A DNA stretch of 64,000 bases, taken from NCBI RefSeq assembly GCF_000348985.1, contig NC_035926.1, positions 434,001 to 498,000 of the forward strand, given 5' to 3'. The notes beneath the pieces are model-generated. The model made no database searches. It was not told where the DNA came from and saw only the letters and a program-made list of their open reading frames with translations. Shown one piece after another: positions 36,361 through 46,643 of the stretch. The DNA is from Huiozyma naganishii CBS 8797. Lineage: Eukaryota > Ascomycota > Saccharomycetes > Saccharomycetales > Saccharomycetaceae. The position numbers were made by a program, and so were the translations under genes. Numbering within the stretch: position 1 is the stretch's first letter; each line of letters opens with the position of its first letter.

Positions 36361-38442
36361 TCAGTGCTTGCCCTTTGTGCGCTTGTGACGAAGCTCGTTC
36401 TGTTTCTTCTCCTCCTCTGGGTCGAAGTTTATGAACTCGTCGAGCCCCTTACCCGCGGGGACCATGGGCAAGACGGGGACCTTCTTCTCTACAATGACCT
36501 CTAGAAGTACGGGTCCCTCCGCTTCGACGAACTGTTCAAGTGCTGAGTCCAGTTCCTCCTGTCTTGAGGCCTTAAGGGGCTTGACGCCCATGGCCTCGCA
36601 CAGTTTCTGGAAATCTGGGTTGCGCTGGTGCGTGTGGGAGTAACGGTTCTCGTAGAAGAGAGACTGCCATTGGGTGACCATACCTTGTTCTTCGTTGTTC
36701 AATAGTAGTATTTTGACAGGGGTCCCCGCTTGAACTGCGGAGCTGAGTTCCGTGAGGGTCATGTTGAAAGAAGCGTCCCCGTCTATGTCGATGACCATAG
36801 CGTCCGGTTTGGCGACCTGTGCGCCGATGGCTGCTGGTAAACCAAACCCCATGGTTCCCAGCCCACCGGATGTGACGAATGTTCTTGGTTTCTTCCAAGT
36901 CCAGTGTTGCGCGGCCCACATCTGATGTTGCCCGACACCCGTGGTGACGACGACGTCCCTGCCGGACGCGTTAGCCAGTTTTGATAGCTTGGCAATGACG
37001 GTCTGCGGCATGATCTTGGATCCTGGTGTCTCCTTCATGTACGCGTATGGGAACTTCTGTTTCCATTGTTCGATCTGTTTGAACCATTCTGCGCGGTGTT
37101 TCACGGGGAACACTTTAGGTAACATCGTGGCGATGTTCTCTGTCGCGTCCCCTTCGACGGCGACTTGTGCCTCTACGACTTTATTGATGTTCTTGGGGGA
37201 GACCTCGAAGTGGATAATACCACCTCTGTTCTCTTGAGCTGCGATTTTGGCTTCTGGTGCGAATTTGGTGATGTTCCCCGTGACACGGTCATCGAACCGT
37301 GCCCCCACGGCAATGATAAGGTCTGCGTTCTGTATGGCGAGGTTAGCCGTCGCGCAGCCGTGCATGCCGAGCATGTCTAGCGATTTAGGGTCCTCTTGAT
37401 CGAACGCACCGAGCCCCTGGAGCGTGGTAGTCACTGGGATCTGTGCCCTGTCGCTGAGTTCCTTAAGCAGACGTGGACCGTCCTCGTTGTTGAGGATACC
37501 GTTCCCCACGTACAATACTGGTTTCTTGGCCAAGTTGATGAGGTCAGCTGCTTTGTTGATCGCTGGGGCTAAGAACTCGTCGAAGACGGTGGCCCCCGTG
37601 GTGGCGCCCCCGTTCAAAGAGGGCAGAGTACTTTCCGTTGGAATAGCCTCTCTTAGCACCGCTGCGGTGACATCCTTGGGGAGGTCCACTAGAACTGGTC
37701 CAGGTCTACCGGACATTGCGATTTCGAAGGCCTCGTTAATACGTTTGGGCAACTCGGCGACGTTTTTAACCATGACGTTCCATTTAGTGCAGGATCTCGA
37801 GATCCCGACGACATCAGCCTCCTGAAACGCGTCTGTCCCAATGGCGTTTGTGGGCACTTGCCCCGTGAACACTACCATGGGCACCCCATCTGCCAAAGCG
37901 TCCGCCATTGGTGTCACTACATTTGTCGCACCTGGCCCCGAGGTGACCAACACAACACCAGGTTTCCCTGATGCTCTAGCGTATCCCTCAGCCATGTGGC
38001 CCGCACCTTGTTCATGCTTAGGTAGTACGAACTTGAAGTTTTCAGACCCGTAGATTGCGTCGTACACTGGGAGGATAGCACCACCAGGGTATCCGAACAC
38101 TGTATCGACGTTATGTCTACTCATCATCTCGTTGAAGATCTGCCCCCCAGTGAGCCCCACCAGCGAGTTATCCAGTTCAGTCGCTGAACGTAACTTATCT
38201 GACAGTTTGGACCTTTTAATGGATGATTCATTGGATGCTTTGTACAGTGACGTAGCTGGATCCAAGTCGAAACTGGGCGACGGTTCTGGTCTTGCCGAGG
38301 AACTGCGAGACGCACACCTCACAGCGGTGTAACGACACGTTGCTGGAGCACTCCTGACAAACCGGGTCCATACATTTTGAGAGTACCCTCTAGCGGTGGC
38401 CCTGTGAAGAGCCTTGTTCTTAACCAACTGTGATCTAAGCAT
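36361..38442 (-). CDS. ILV2: Acetolactate synthase catalytic subunit
   Basis: Ilv2 (YMR108W, 687 aa) is the thiamin-diphosphate and FAD enzyme that begins valine, leucine and isoleucine synthesis in mitochondria. The 693-residue product has a basic presequence (MLRSQLVKNKALHRATARG), the ThDP N-terminal domain from about residue 95, catalytic Glu144 in LPKHEQGAGHMAEGYAR, and the ThDP/Mg motif DIDGDASFNM ending in LLLNNEEQG. The frame is open 12 codons upstream to a TTG; the first ATG is at 38442. The promoter contains Leu3, Gcn4 and E-box motifs. MYO5 (YMR109W) is absent between this gene and HFD1. Confidence 0.97.
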   Translation of the reverse strand: MLRSQLVKNKALHRATARGYSQNVWTRFVRSAPATCRYTAVRCASRSSSARPEPSPSFDLDPATSLYKASNESSIKRSKLSDKLRSATELDNSLVGLTGGQIFNEMMSRHNVDTVFGYPGGAILPVYDAIYGSENFKFVLPKHEQGAGHMAEGYARASGKPGVVLVTSGPGATNVVTPMADALADGVPMVVFTGQVPTNAIGTDAFQEADVVGISRSCTKWNVMVKNVAELPKRINEAFEIAMSGRPGPVLVDLPKDVTAAVLREAIPTESTLPSLNGGATTGATVFDEFLAPAINKAADLINLAKKPVLYVGNGILNNEDGPRLLKELSDRAQIPVTTTLQGLGAFDQEDPKSLDMLGMHGCATANLAIQNADLIIAVGARFDDRVTGNITKFAPEAKIAAQENRGGIIHFEVSPKNINKVVEAQVAVEGDATENIATMLPKVFPVKHRAEWFKQIEQWKQKFPYAYMKETPGSKIMPQTVIAKLSKLANASGRDVVVTTGVGQHQMWAAQHWTWKKPRTFVTSGGLGTMGFGLPAAIGAQVAKPDAMVIDIDGDASFNMTLTELSSAVQAGTPVKILLLNNEEQGMVTQWQSLFYENRYSHTHQRNPDFQKLCEAMGVKPLKASRQEELDSALEQFVEAEGPVLLEVIVEKKVPVLPMVPAGKGLDEFINFDPEEEKKQNELRHKRTKGKH

Positions 38443-38842
38443 GTGGCCAGATTGATGAGTGAGGGTAGACACAGTCAAGTAAACAAGCGGTCAAGTAGCA
38501 GCAAGCAAAGAAAGAGCAAATGAGATGTCTTCAAGCTTTATGACCCATCCAAGCTTGAAACTAGGGTGAACTAGTCATCCGGAGAGACAGAGACACAGTT
38601 AGACGCAGACGAGACGCATCTCTTCGATGTCTTCGAAACACGGGCATCCGACGCCGGTACCGGCAAGCGAACGGGGAAAAAAAGAAACCGGATACACCCG
38701 TGTACAGTGACATCCCCGTGCAAAATGACAAAAACAGATTCAAAAATAAAAAAGTATACACCCAGACCCCCGCCCACGTGACACCCGCACGTGACCCTCA
38801 CGTGACGTCCCGCCGTCTCACGCGACACCCGCACATGACTCA
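38443..38842 (-). promoter_or_regulatory. ILV2 promoter with Leu3, E-box and Gcn4 sites
   Basis: CCGGTACCGG at 38654-38663, flanked by G and C, is a perfect Leu3 site (CCGGNNCCGG). Three CACGTGAC boxes at 38775, 38788 and 38799 read GTCACGTG on the ILV2 strand, a Cbf1-type motif, at 13- and 11-base spacing. TGACTCA at 38836-38842 is a perfect Gcn4 site and overlaps the SPG4 stop codon. No gene is seen here. Confidence 0.72.
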
Positions 38843-39154
38843 GAAGTTTACCCGATTGTCCGGCTCGCCCCGCCTTAGGTCCGCCCGGAGCCGCTCGAAT
38901 TCTCCGCGCGTCATTTTCGAAATCGCCTCGCGCGTCTTGTCGTCGAGTGGTGGTGGTTGGTGGCCATCGGTAGTGGTAGTGGTAGTGGCACCTTCAGGTG
39001 CGGTTATCGTCTGCTTGAGGGGCGGTGGGCGGTGTTCCTTGGCGTACAGCACCTGTGTGACACCCGTGTTGACGTGGTTCATCCCACGCATCTCGGGTCT
39101 CTTGTCGTGCTTGTTGCGGTTGTAAACTTGGAAGGCGTCCCAGATACTTGACAT
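38840..39154 (-). CDS. SPG4: Spg4, stationary-phase protein
   Basis: Spg4 (YMR107W, 115 aa) is needed for survival at high temperature in stationary phase; its biochemical role is unknown. The 104-residue product keeps the conserved ends: MSSIWDAFQVYNRNKHDKRP near the start, NTGVTQVLYAKEHR, and the C-terminal MTRGEFERLRADLRRGEPDN. The middle (about 50-70) is a Thr/Pro-rich variable linker. It sits upstream of ILV2 on the same strand, as in S. cerevisiae. Confidence 0.92.
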   Translation of the reverse strand: MSSIWDAFQVYNRNKHDKRPEMRGMNHVNTGVTQVLYAKEHRPPPLKQTITAPEGATTTTTTDGHQPPPLDDKTREAISKMTRGEFERLRADLRRGEPDNRVNF

Positions 39155-39413
39155 ATTGTTGTAGTGTGGGTTGGGTCCTTGTGGTGGGGGAGAGTGGAGA
39201 TTGGGGTTTGGAGACGGCTGAGATGCCAGGTTTATATACGTTGCGTTGTGTATTTGTCTCCACGGTATGTGGGTCAGCCGTGTGTGCGTGGGTATCCCTT
39301 TCTGTGTGATGCCCTGATCTTCTTGTTTCTTGTTTCTTGTTTTGTGCGATGAGCAGATGTTGAAGTAGTTGTGGTGGTGGTTGTAGTAGTAGTTGTGGTC
39401 GGGCTAGGTGCGT

Positions 39414-41201
39414 ATGTCTGAGTGTACTGCGTTTGTAGTGGTACCCTGTGGTACACTTGTTGCTGAGCCTGATGCATTGGCGAAAGTGATTGCCTACTTG
39501 GAGTATACTCTGTTGGCGAAGTGCAAGAAACAGAGGAAGACCGATTATGCCAGCTGTTACCTGGCGTCAAGTACCGTGGAGACTTTACTGCCCTGGGTTG
39601 CACCCGTAACGTCCAAACATATTGCACAGACCGTGACTGCTCTCAATGATGGAGGGGAGCAGAGCAGTGATGGTGGGTTGGAGGCCCTGGCATTAGCATT
39701 GAATAAGATAAGGGAGAGGTTCCCCAAGACAAGAAACCGTGCAATGCTTAGGAACATCGTCGTGTTTGCGGATCCGGACGCCTGGGGGAAGTGGGGGGGT
39801 GACTACCTTGAACTGTGGAGGCAGATCAGAGACGATTTGGAACAGGATTCAGTAAGATTAGTGCTCTTAGACTGTGGTGAGGGGACATTCTCCCCCCCCT
39901 CACCTCCCCTTCGTCGTTTGATACATACCATCTACACAAGACTCATCGAGGATACACTCGGTTTCAACCCTGCAAGTGTGAAGCCAGTGAGAGTGTTCTC
40001 TGGAGTGTTGCGTTTGGGGGCTACATTGGATACCATAGTGGGGAAGCAGGAGGAGGATGCCCAGTCAGTGTTTGAAGACCCGCTCTCTCTAGCGATCAGC
40101 GTGGAGGGGTTCCCCGCCACCAAGACTGTCCAGGGGCTCAACAGGAAGACCATGGTCAAGACAACAACAGAGGACGCGTCCTTCGAGTACGTCCCAGTGA
40201 AGTCAGTGATAGAGTACACCACGAAGGAGGAAAGTGGCAGAGGTGCCGTCTCAGTGTCCTCACAGAACGTTACAAAGGCATACAGGTACGGTGCAGACTA
40301 CGTAGTGCTCCCAGATACAATCGTCGACAGGTCAGTGTACCGCACTGGCGGACCTGCAGCGATCGATATCCGTGGGTTTATGGATGTGACCGCCCTGCCG
40401 AGACATTACCTCCACTCAGAATCCATCTTTATCCTACCGGACAGTAGGACAGGTGGTGTAGCCGATGAGACTACTTTCCACGTCCTCGTGGACGCAATGT
40501 TGCAAGCTGGCAAACTAGCAATCGCAAGGTACGTCAACAGGGACCGTGGCAGCGACGTCCAGATGTGCGCACTCGTGGCACTCGTCACCTCGACACAGCA
40601 CTCTAGTGGAAGCACCCTCGTCCTCACCAGACTCCCCTTCGCAGAGGACCAACGCAACAGCTTGTTCCCACCGTTGACCCCGAAACTGCCCGACGATGCA
40701 GACTCGATGGAAACAGATGCGCTCATGGAACAGTTCGTGGACTCAATGGACACAGATAAGATCGGAATAGCCACCAAGGACGAGTACTACTACAGCACAG
40801 CGAACCTCGCCTCCGGTGCTGCCTCAACGCTGCCTCTGCCCGAGGGGGAGCACTACAGCCATATGAATGACCAAGAAGACCCGTTACGTGTACCCAGCGT
40901 CGCAGTGCACAGACTCCAAGAGGTCACCATGGAGTGGCTTCTTCAGCGGGTCATTGAACCCCAAGACGACGGCGAAGAGTTCGTCGTACCTGAACTACCT
41001 CCAACCCTCGCAGACAAGATATCCTCTTACGTGTCAGACCAGGGTGCATACGACAGAACCGCTGCTGCACTCGTCGCCAGGCTCGGGTGCCACAAGTCCG
41101 CACAGGTTAAGGGCAGCGGACAGGAACAACGGGACAACACTGAGGACAACGTACAAGAGGGACCACCGCTTGAGGAACTACTGAGACGCGGTGAGCGGTG
41201 A
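39414..41201 (+). CDS. YKU80: Yku80, DNA-end-binding Ku subunit
   Basis: Yku80 (YMR106C) with Yku70 binds DNA ends for non-homologous joining, protects telomeres and recruits telomerase RNA. The 595-residue product has an N-terminal vWA-like domain (about 1-190, including VIAYLEYTLLAKCKKQRKTD), the Ku core (VKPVRVFSGVLRLG through AYRYGADYVVLP and ALPRHYLHSESIF), and the C-terminal arm (LMEQFVDSMDTDKIG). The N-terminal strand lacks the DVSPSM-type motif of the S. cerevisiae protein. The frame is open two codons upstream to a GTG; the ATG at 39414 is used. It is divergent from SPG4. Confidence 0.92.
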   Translation: MSECTAFVVVPCGTLVAEPDALAKVIAYLEYTLLAKCKKQRKTDYASCYLASSTVETLLPWVAPVTSKHIAQTVTALNDGGEQSSDGGLEALALALNKIRERFPKTRNRAMLRNIVVFADPDAWGKWGGDYLELWRQIRDDLEQDSVRLVLLDCGEGTFSPPSPPLRRLIHTIYTRLIEDTLGFNPASVKPVRVFSGVLRLGATLDTIVGKQEEDAQSVFEDPLSLAISVEGFPATKTVQGLNRKTMVKTTTEDASFEYVPVKSVIEYTTKEESGRGAVSVSSQNVTKAYRYGADYVVLPDTIVDRSVYRTGGPAAIDIRGFMDVTALPRHYLHSESIFILPDSRTGGVADETTFHVLVDAMLQAGKLAIARYVNRDRGSDVQMCALVALVTSTQHSSGSTLVLTRLPFAEDQRNSLFPPLTPKLPDDADSMETDALMEQFVDSMDTDKIGIATKDEYYYSTANLASGAASTLPLPEGEHYSHMNDQEDPLRVPSVAVHRLQEVTMEWLLQRVIEPQDDGEEFVVPELPPTLADKISSYVSDQGAYDRTAAALVARLGCHKSAQVKGSGQEQRDNTEDNVQEGPPLEELLRRGER

Positions 41202-41466
41202 AGAAGTACCGCGGGACGGGACGCACGCGACGAGTCCGGGGGAACCTCCTGCTGTCTGTTCTTCGAGGACGATCATTTAAGGATATGTCCTTGTTGTCGA
41301 GACATCACACGATGTCCATTGTACTGTCGAACGAGGGGAGGATCGATGGGAAGAGTGGCTCAGCATTGGCTACTGTGTACTTAGCATACGTATATATAAG
41401 CGTGCTTGCTGTGTGTCTTTGTAGAGGGTGGGGTGGTACGGCAGTAACGACAAGACCAATTACACA

Positions 41467-43176
41467 ATGGCTTACCAAGTGAAGAATGTACCAACGAAAC
41501 CGTACCAGGATCAGAGACCGGGGACTTCTGGGTTGCGGAAGAAGACCGCAGTGTTCACAAATGAGCCCCATTACACGGAGAACTTTATTCAGGCGGTGAT
41601 GGAGGCGATCCCGGAGGGTTGTAAGGGGGCCACGCTCGTTGTAGGTGGTGACGGACGTTACTACAACGACGTAATCCTACACAAGATCGCGGCCATTGGC
41701 GCGGCGAACGGTGTCAGGAAACTGGTCATCGGTCAGAACGGTTTGCTCTCGACCCCTGCAGCGTCGCACATCATGAGGACGTACAAGGAAAAGTGCACGG
41801 GTGGGATCATACTTACCGCATCGCACAACCCCGGCGGGCCCAAGAACGACATGGGGATCAAGTACAACCTGTCCAACGGTGGACCAGCGCCGGAACCAGT
41901 CACGAACAAGATCTGGGAGGTGTCCAAGCAACTCGACCACTACAAAATTATTCCGGACCTCCCGGAACTTGCCCTGGACACACTTGCGGAGAACGTCCAG
42001 TACGGACCCCTCCTCGTGGACGTCGTCGACACAACGAGGGACTACGTCGAGTTCCTCAAGGAGATCTTCGACTTCCCTCTCATCAAAAGCTTCATCCACA
42101 AGCAACGGTCACAGAAACATTGGAAACTGCTGTTTGATGGCATGAACGGTGTCACTGGTCCCTACGGGAAGGCCATCTTCGTCGACGAGTTCGAACTCCC
42201 AGCGGAGGAGGTACTCCAGAACTGGCACCCTCAGCCTGATTTTGGCGGTATCCACCCGGACCCGAACCTGACATACGCCAGGTCACTCGTCGATAGAGTC
42301 GACCGCGAGAACATCGAGTTTGGGGCCGCCTCTGACGGTGACGGTGACAGGAACATGATCTACGGTGCCGGTCCAGCGTTCGTCTCCCCGGGGGACTCCG
42401 TCGCCATCATTGCCGAATACGCCGCGGAGATCCCATACTTCGCCAAACAGGGCATCTACGGGCTAGCAAGGTCCTTTCCCACCGCGTCCGCAATTGATCG
42501 TGTTGCTGAGAAACACGGGCTGAAATGCTATGAGGTCCCCACGGGTTGGAAGTTCTTCTGTGCCTTGTTTGACGCAAAGAAACTGTCCATCTGCGGGGAA
42601 GAATCCTTCGGAACGGGCTCCAATCACGTCAGGGAGAAGGACGGTGTCTGGGCGATTATCGCCTGGTTAAACTTGCTGGCCATCTATAACAGACGCCACC
42701 CAGACCGCGATGTCTCTATCAAGATCATCCAGGAGGAGTTTTGGAAGAAATACGGCCGTGTCTTCTTCACACGGTACGACTACGAGCACGTCGATTCGAA
42801 CAGCGCAAAGAAGGTCATTGACAATCTGAGATCCTACACGGAGAAACCTGGAGTTGTTGGTTCCAAATTCCCAACAGACACAACGTTGACCGTTACTGAG
42901 TCCGGGGATTTCTCGTACAAAGACCTGGACGGCTCTGTGTCGGAACACCAAGGTCTATACGTCAGGTTGTCCAATGGAGCACGGTTTGTAGTCAGACTAT
43001 CCGGGACTGGATCCTCAGGAGCCACTATCAGACTATACTTGGAGAAGTATTGCGATGACGAGTCGAAATACGGGTTAACCGCTGAGGAGTACTTGAAACC
43101 GGTCATGTGCCCTGTCATCGAGTTCTTGAAACTGAAGGAATTCATCGGCACCACGGAACCCACAGTACGTACCTGA
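41467..43176 (+). CDS. PGM2: Phosphoglucomutase
   Basis: Interconverts glucose-1-phosphate and glucose-6-phosphate in galactose, glycogen and trehalose metabolism. The 569-residue length equals S. cerevisiae Pgm2. Phosphoserine Ser119 lies in TASHNPGGPKND, the Mg loop is ASDGDGDRNM, and the sugar-specificity loop is CGEESFGTGSNH. Position corresponds to YMR105C (PGM2), whose duplicate is PGM1. The start MAYQVKNVPTKPYQDQRPGT is family-typical; 13 in-frame upstream codons are excluded. A stress-element AGGGG at 41334-41338 and a TATATATAAG near 41391 lie upstream, matching the stress-induced expression known for PGM2. Confidence 0.96.
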   Translation: MAYQVKNVPTKPYQDQRPGTSGLRKKTAVFTNEPHYTENFIQAVMEAIPEGCKGATLVVGGDGRYYNDVILHKIAAIGAANGVRKLVIGQNGLLSTPAASHIMRTYKEKCTGGIILTASHNPGGPKNDMGIKYNLSNGGPAPEPVTNKIWEVSKQLDHYKIIPDLPELALDTLAENVQYGPLLVDVVDTTRDYVEFLKEIFDFPLIKSFIHKQRSQKHWKLLFDGMNGVTGPYGKAIFVDEFELPAEEVLQNWHPQPDFGGIHPDPNLTYARSLVDRVDRENIEFGAASDGDGDRNMIYGAGPAFVSPGDSVAIIAEYAAEIPYFAKQGIYGLARSFPTASAIDRVAEKHGLKCYEVPTGWKFFCALFDAKKLSICGEESFGTGSNHVREKDGVWAIIAWLNLLAIYNRRHPDRDVSIKIIQEEFWKKYGRVFFTRYDYEHVDSNSAKKVIDNLRSYTEKPGVVGSKFPTDTTLTVTESGDFSYKDLDGSVSEHQGLYVRLSNGARFVVRLSGTGSSGATIRLYLEKYCDDESKYGLTAEEYLKPVMCPVIEFLKLKEFIGTTEPTVRT

Positions 43177-43661
43177 AACCTAGATCACCCAATAGCTTAT
43201 ATATACCAAAACAACATGTATGGCAGCTCCCATGTCTCTGTCACGTATGGGGATACAACTCACTAACTGTACTGAAAAGGAAATATGCTACTCGATTAGG
43301 GTGACATAAGCTAAACCCGATCCGATATGTAAGTGCCGCATTGGGTAATAGTTACCACATGAGGAGATTAAACGAGTTGCATTCGTAAAATGAAGTGATG
43401 AACGGGAAGGAAGAAAACGCTAAATTTGCAGTGAAAAAAAAGTAAGTGAAAAATATTGACACTCTATGGATACCGCCCATCCATTTTACACTTGATGTGT
43501 CAGCCCCAGTTTTAACATTAGTGTAGATATAATAGTGGCTTATCGTCCTTGTGACTGGAGATCTTTCATTTTCCCTCTTTATCTCCGTGTCGTTTCATTT
43601 CTAGTCGTACAAGGGAATAAACGACATTGAGGGCTGTTAGGGAAACTGGACAAATAAGAGT
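43177..43661. other. PGM2-LAF1 intergenic region
   Basis: A 485-base spacer containing AT-rich tracts and no recognisable gene. YPK2 (YMR104C), which lies between these neighbours in S. cerevisiae, is absent and no remnant of its kinase domain is seen. Confidence 0.5.
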
Positions 43662-46430
43662 ATGGGGGATATTCGAACACAAAGTGCCTTGCGGAATATG
43701 GAGGATGCTCTAAGTAACGCATCCTCCTTTTCTGATTCGCAGGAAACAGACACGAATCTGGGGTCATCAGAGCCTGCTATATCGTCAGCATCAGTTACTC
43801 ATTATCAGAATAATCGTCATTTGCATAGTAACCACGAAGAAAGTATCAGTCACACGAAAGAGGGTAAGCAGGATCCCGAATATTTAGCCGATATCAAACC
43901 ACTGCAGTTTAAAATGGTACGGGACCACAGTAGGGAAGCCGATTTTATTTCAGGAGAGCAGCATCGCACTAACGACAGGGAATCGAAGACGAACGCGGGG
44001 AAGAAGAGACCAACTTTGAAAAGTACCGATTCAGACGAATTGTTTTCAAAAGTGAAGGCGCAGTTGCACCAAGGTCCAGACACAGCATCGAACAGGTTTT
44101 CCGCGTTCAACTTTATCGATATGGACCAATTTGAGGATTACCTAAGAGAACCATCGTATATCAAAACTTTGAACAGATCCAAAACTATCAAACAGTTTAG
44201 AAGACTGTTCCTCGCACAAGAGTTAAAGGTCCCAGATGATTCTGACTACATAGGGAAACACTACAGTGGCCATGTAGAGAACGGGAGGTTGGCGATTGCG
44301 AGTTCCAATAACGGTAGGCCGCGCTCCACTCTTCAAACAGATTCTCCAGTGCTTTCACCTAAAGTCTCGGCAGAATCTGCAGCCAGGTCGAAGGCTGTCT
44401 GGACGTCGAAATTTAGTCTTGACGGGAGGTACATGTCCGTGGGAGGTAAAGACGGTGGAATCAGTCTCTGGAAAGTATTGAGTAGCCCCGTGGAGAGGTG
44501 GGAACTACAATCTACTTTAGAATCCCAGAGTAGTATGTTGAGCAAAGCATTGAGACTGACGACTTCCCCTAGCTCATCGCCGAGAATAAGTTCAGCAGTA
44601 GGGAACATGGAGTCCCACAGCATCAACAAGGGTGCCGAAAATATTAACCTGTATGGTCCTGTCTTCAATCCCAATCCGACACAGGTGTTCAGAGAGCACG
44701 GGCATGACGTTTTATCGTTAGACTGGTCGAAAAACAACTTTCTGATTTCTGGGTCTATGGATACAACTGTAAAGCTGTGGCATCCAGATCGAAAGACGTC
44801 TTTAAAGACTTTTCCTCATCCAGATTTTGTGACCTCCGTCGTGTTCCACCCTAACGACGATAGATTTTTTGTCAGTGGGTGCCTGGACCATAAGTGTAGA
44901 ATTTGGTCCATTTTAGATAATGAGGTGACCTACGAATTCGACTGTCGAGACCTTATCACATCCGTGGCAATATCGCCAGGCCCTGGCAAATACACAGTCG
45001 TGGGGACATTCAACGGATACGTCCATGTGCTACTGACTAGAGGACTGGAGCATGTGGGAACTTTTCATGTAACAGACACGCGGACGCAATCCATACATTC
45101 AAAAGCTGTTTTCCCTTCGGAGTTTTTAAAGACACACAAAGGACCAAGAGTCACTGGTATTGAGTGCTTTATATCACCAACTGACAAATCGTTAAGGGCA
45201 CTAATATCTTGTAACGATTCCAGAGTAAGAATTTTCGATCTGGAAAGGCAGCAAATGATTGAAACTTTGAAGGGTCTCCACACCGAGCAGGCATCACATA
45301 AGGCGCATTTATACACACGGAACGGTAAACCGCCACTAGTCGTTAGCAGTAGCGATGACAGTTGGATCTATGCGTGGAACATGAAGTCATACGTTGAGCC
45401 ATCAAGTCAAAAACAGACGGATGAGACGGACGCTGAATTTGAAGGCGGCTCGGCACAGGGAAGACCGCTTAATATGACCCGATCTGGTAATTTCAGAAAG
45501 CTAATAAACAAATCTCTGAGTAGATCATCTAGCTTGAAGAACATGAAGGATTACGATACAGATGGTAGCAGCGAACGCCATCATGTATTGGGCATCTCAT
45601 CAACAAAACAAAACCCGCACACCATTAAGAATTCACGGTACATATGTTTCCATGCGCACCGTAATCCTATCACAACCGCAATAATTGCACCTACCGAGTC
45701 CTCAAAGCTTTTGTCACTTTCCAACGATTTTATCTGTGAACTATGCATGGAGTTTTCGGACAGGAACTCCGCTTCAGCCGCTGACAAGAAATATTCTTCA
45801 CTTGCAGACGGTGCCAACGGAGAATCTGGGGTGTTCAACGCTGTGAACGCTATTGGGACAATTCTTATCAGCACTGACGCGTCAGGGACAATCCGTGTAT
45901 TCAGGTCAGATATCCCTACACGAATTCGGAACAGAGTGTTGCAAAAACTGCAGGAAAGCAACCTTGAATCTCATAGACATGCCCACAGTTCCGCGTCTTT
46001 GTCCTCTTTGAGCAGAAATAACAGCTTTCACGGGTCTATATCGTCCATGATGAGAGCTCACTCGTACAGTAGTTTACCTCATCTGACCAACACCGCCAGA
46101 AGCAACATGGGCAGTAGGTGCAGTTTTTCAAAACCAAGGGCGTCTTTATCTAGGTCTCCATCTTGTAACAGCCACAAGGACCTGTTCCACGGAACTTTGA
46201 CCCCCATTTATTCAGGCTCCAAAAGGGATTTGACTGTGCAACCAAACGGGACTGTATCGCCACTAACACTCAATGACTCTCACCACAACCTGAGCGCCCT
46301 AGTTGGGTACAAATGTGACGTTTGTCAGGGAACATCCTTCGCCCAGACTTCCAAAAGGGGCCAGGGCAAACGCGATAGCGGGGCGTATTTTTGCCAGGAT
46401 TGTGGTACCGTTCTTAACAACTTTAGGTAA
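43662..46430 (+). CDS. LAF1: WD40 protein of the LAF1/DGR2 family
   Basis: A 922-residue WD-repeat protein at the YMR102C (LAF1) position, whose duplicate is YKL121W (DGR2). LAF1 has been linked to sterol transport at ER-plasma-membrane contacts; DGR2 to 2-deoxyglucose resistance. The N-terminal 230 residues are charged and low complexity. Seven WD blades span about residues 240-760, interrupted by a Ser-rich segment (about 585-660). The C-terminus has a putative zinc ribbon, Cys885/Cys888 and Cys911/Cys914. The molecular role is poorly defined. Confidence 0.87.
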   Translation: MGDIRTQSALRNMEDALSNASSFSDSQETDTNLGSSEPAISSASVTHYQNNRHLHSNHEESISHTKEGKQDPEYLADIKPLQFKMVRDHSREADFISGEQHRTNDRESKTNAGKKRPTLKSTDSDELFSKVKAQLHQGPDTASNRFSAFNFIDMDQFEDYLREPSYIKTLNRSKTIKQFRRLFLAQELKVPDDSDYIGKHYSGHVENGRLAIASSNNGRPRSTLQTDSPVLSPKVSAESAARSKAVWTSKFSLDGRYMSVGGKDGGISLWKVLSSPVERWELQSTLESQSSMLSKALRLTTSPSSSPRISSAVGNMESHSINKGAENINLYGPVFNPNPTQVFREHGHDVLSLDWSKNNFLISGSMDTTVKLWHPDRKTSLKTFPHPDFVTSVVFHPNDDRFFVSGCLDHKCRIWSILDNEVTYEFDCRDLITSVAISPGPGKYTVVGTFNGYVHVLLTRGLEHVGTFHVTDTRTQSIHSKAVFPSEFLKTHKGPRVTGIECFISPTDKSLRALISCNDSRVRIFDLERQQMIETLKGLHTEQASHKAHLYTRNGKPPLVVSSSDDSWIYAWNMKSYVEPSSQKQTDETDAEFEGGSAQGRPLNMTRSGNFRKLINKSLSRSSSLKNMKDYDTDGSSERHHVLGISSTKQNPHTIKNSRYICFHAHRNPITTAIIAPTESSKLLSLSNDFICELCMEFSDRNSASAADKKYSSLADGANGESGVFNAVNAIGTILISTDASGTIRVFRSDIPTRIRNRVLQKLQESNLESHRHAHSSASLSSLSRNNSFHGSISSMMRAHSYSSLPHLTNTARSNMGSRCSFSKPRASLSRSPSCNSHKDLFHGTLTPIYSGSKRDLTVQPNGTVSPLTLNDSHHNLSALVGYKCDVCQGTSFAQTSKRGQGKRDSGAYFCQDCGTVLNNFR

Positions 46431-46643
46431 ATGGAAGAGCAGTAACAACTTTACCACCTATAGCATTTGTATTACAGGACCACCTTCATCTGAACGTCTT
46501 TTGATCCGCTGGTCAACGATCGTGTTGTGTTGGCGGCTAATTGCATGCTTTATTAAAAAAAGTATATATTTATTCATAAATTCGATGAAGTGTTTAAAGG
46601 GAAAGTTCGACTTACTAGGATTTCTAACAGAAAGAAGAGTATC

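Noticed and set aside
38443..38478. Longer ILV2 start at 38478
   Set aside because: The codon is TTG; the first ATG at 38442 gives a good mitochondrial presequence.
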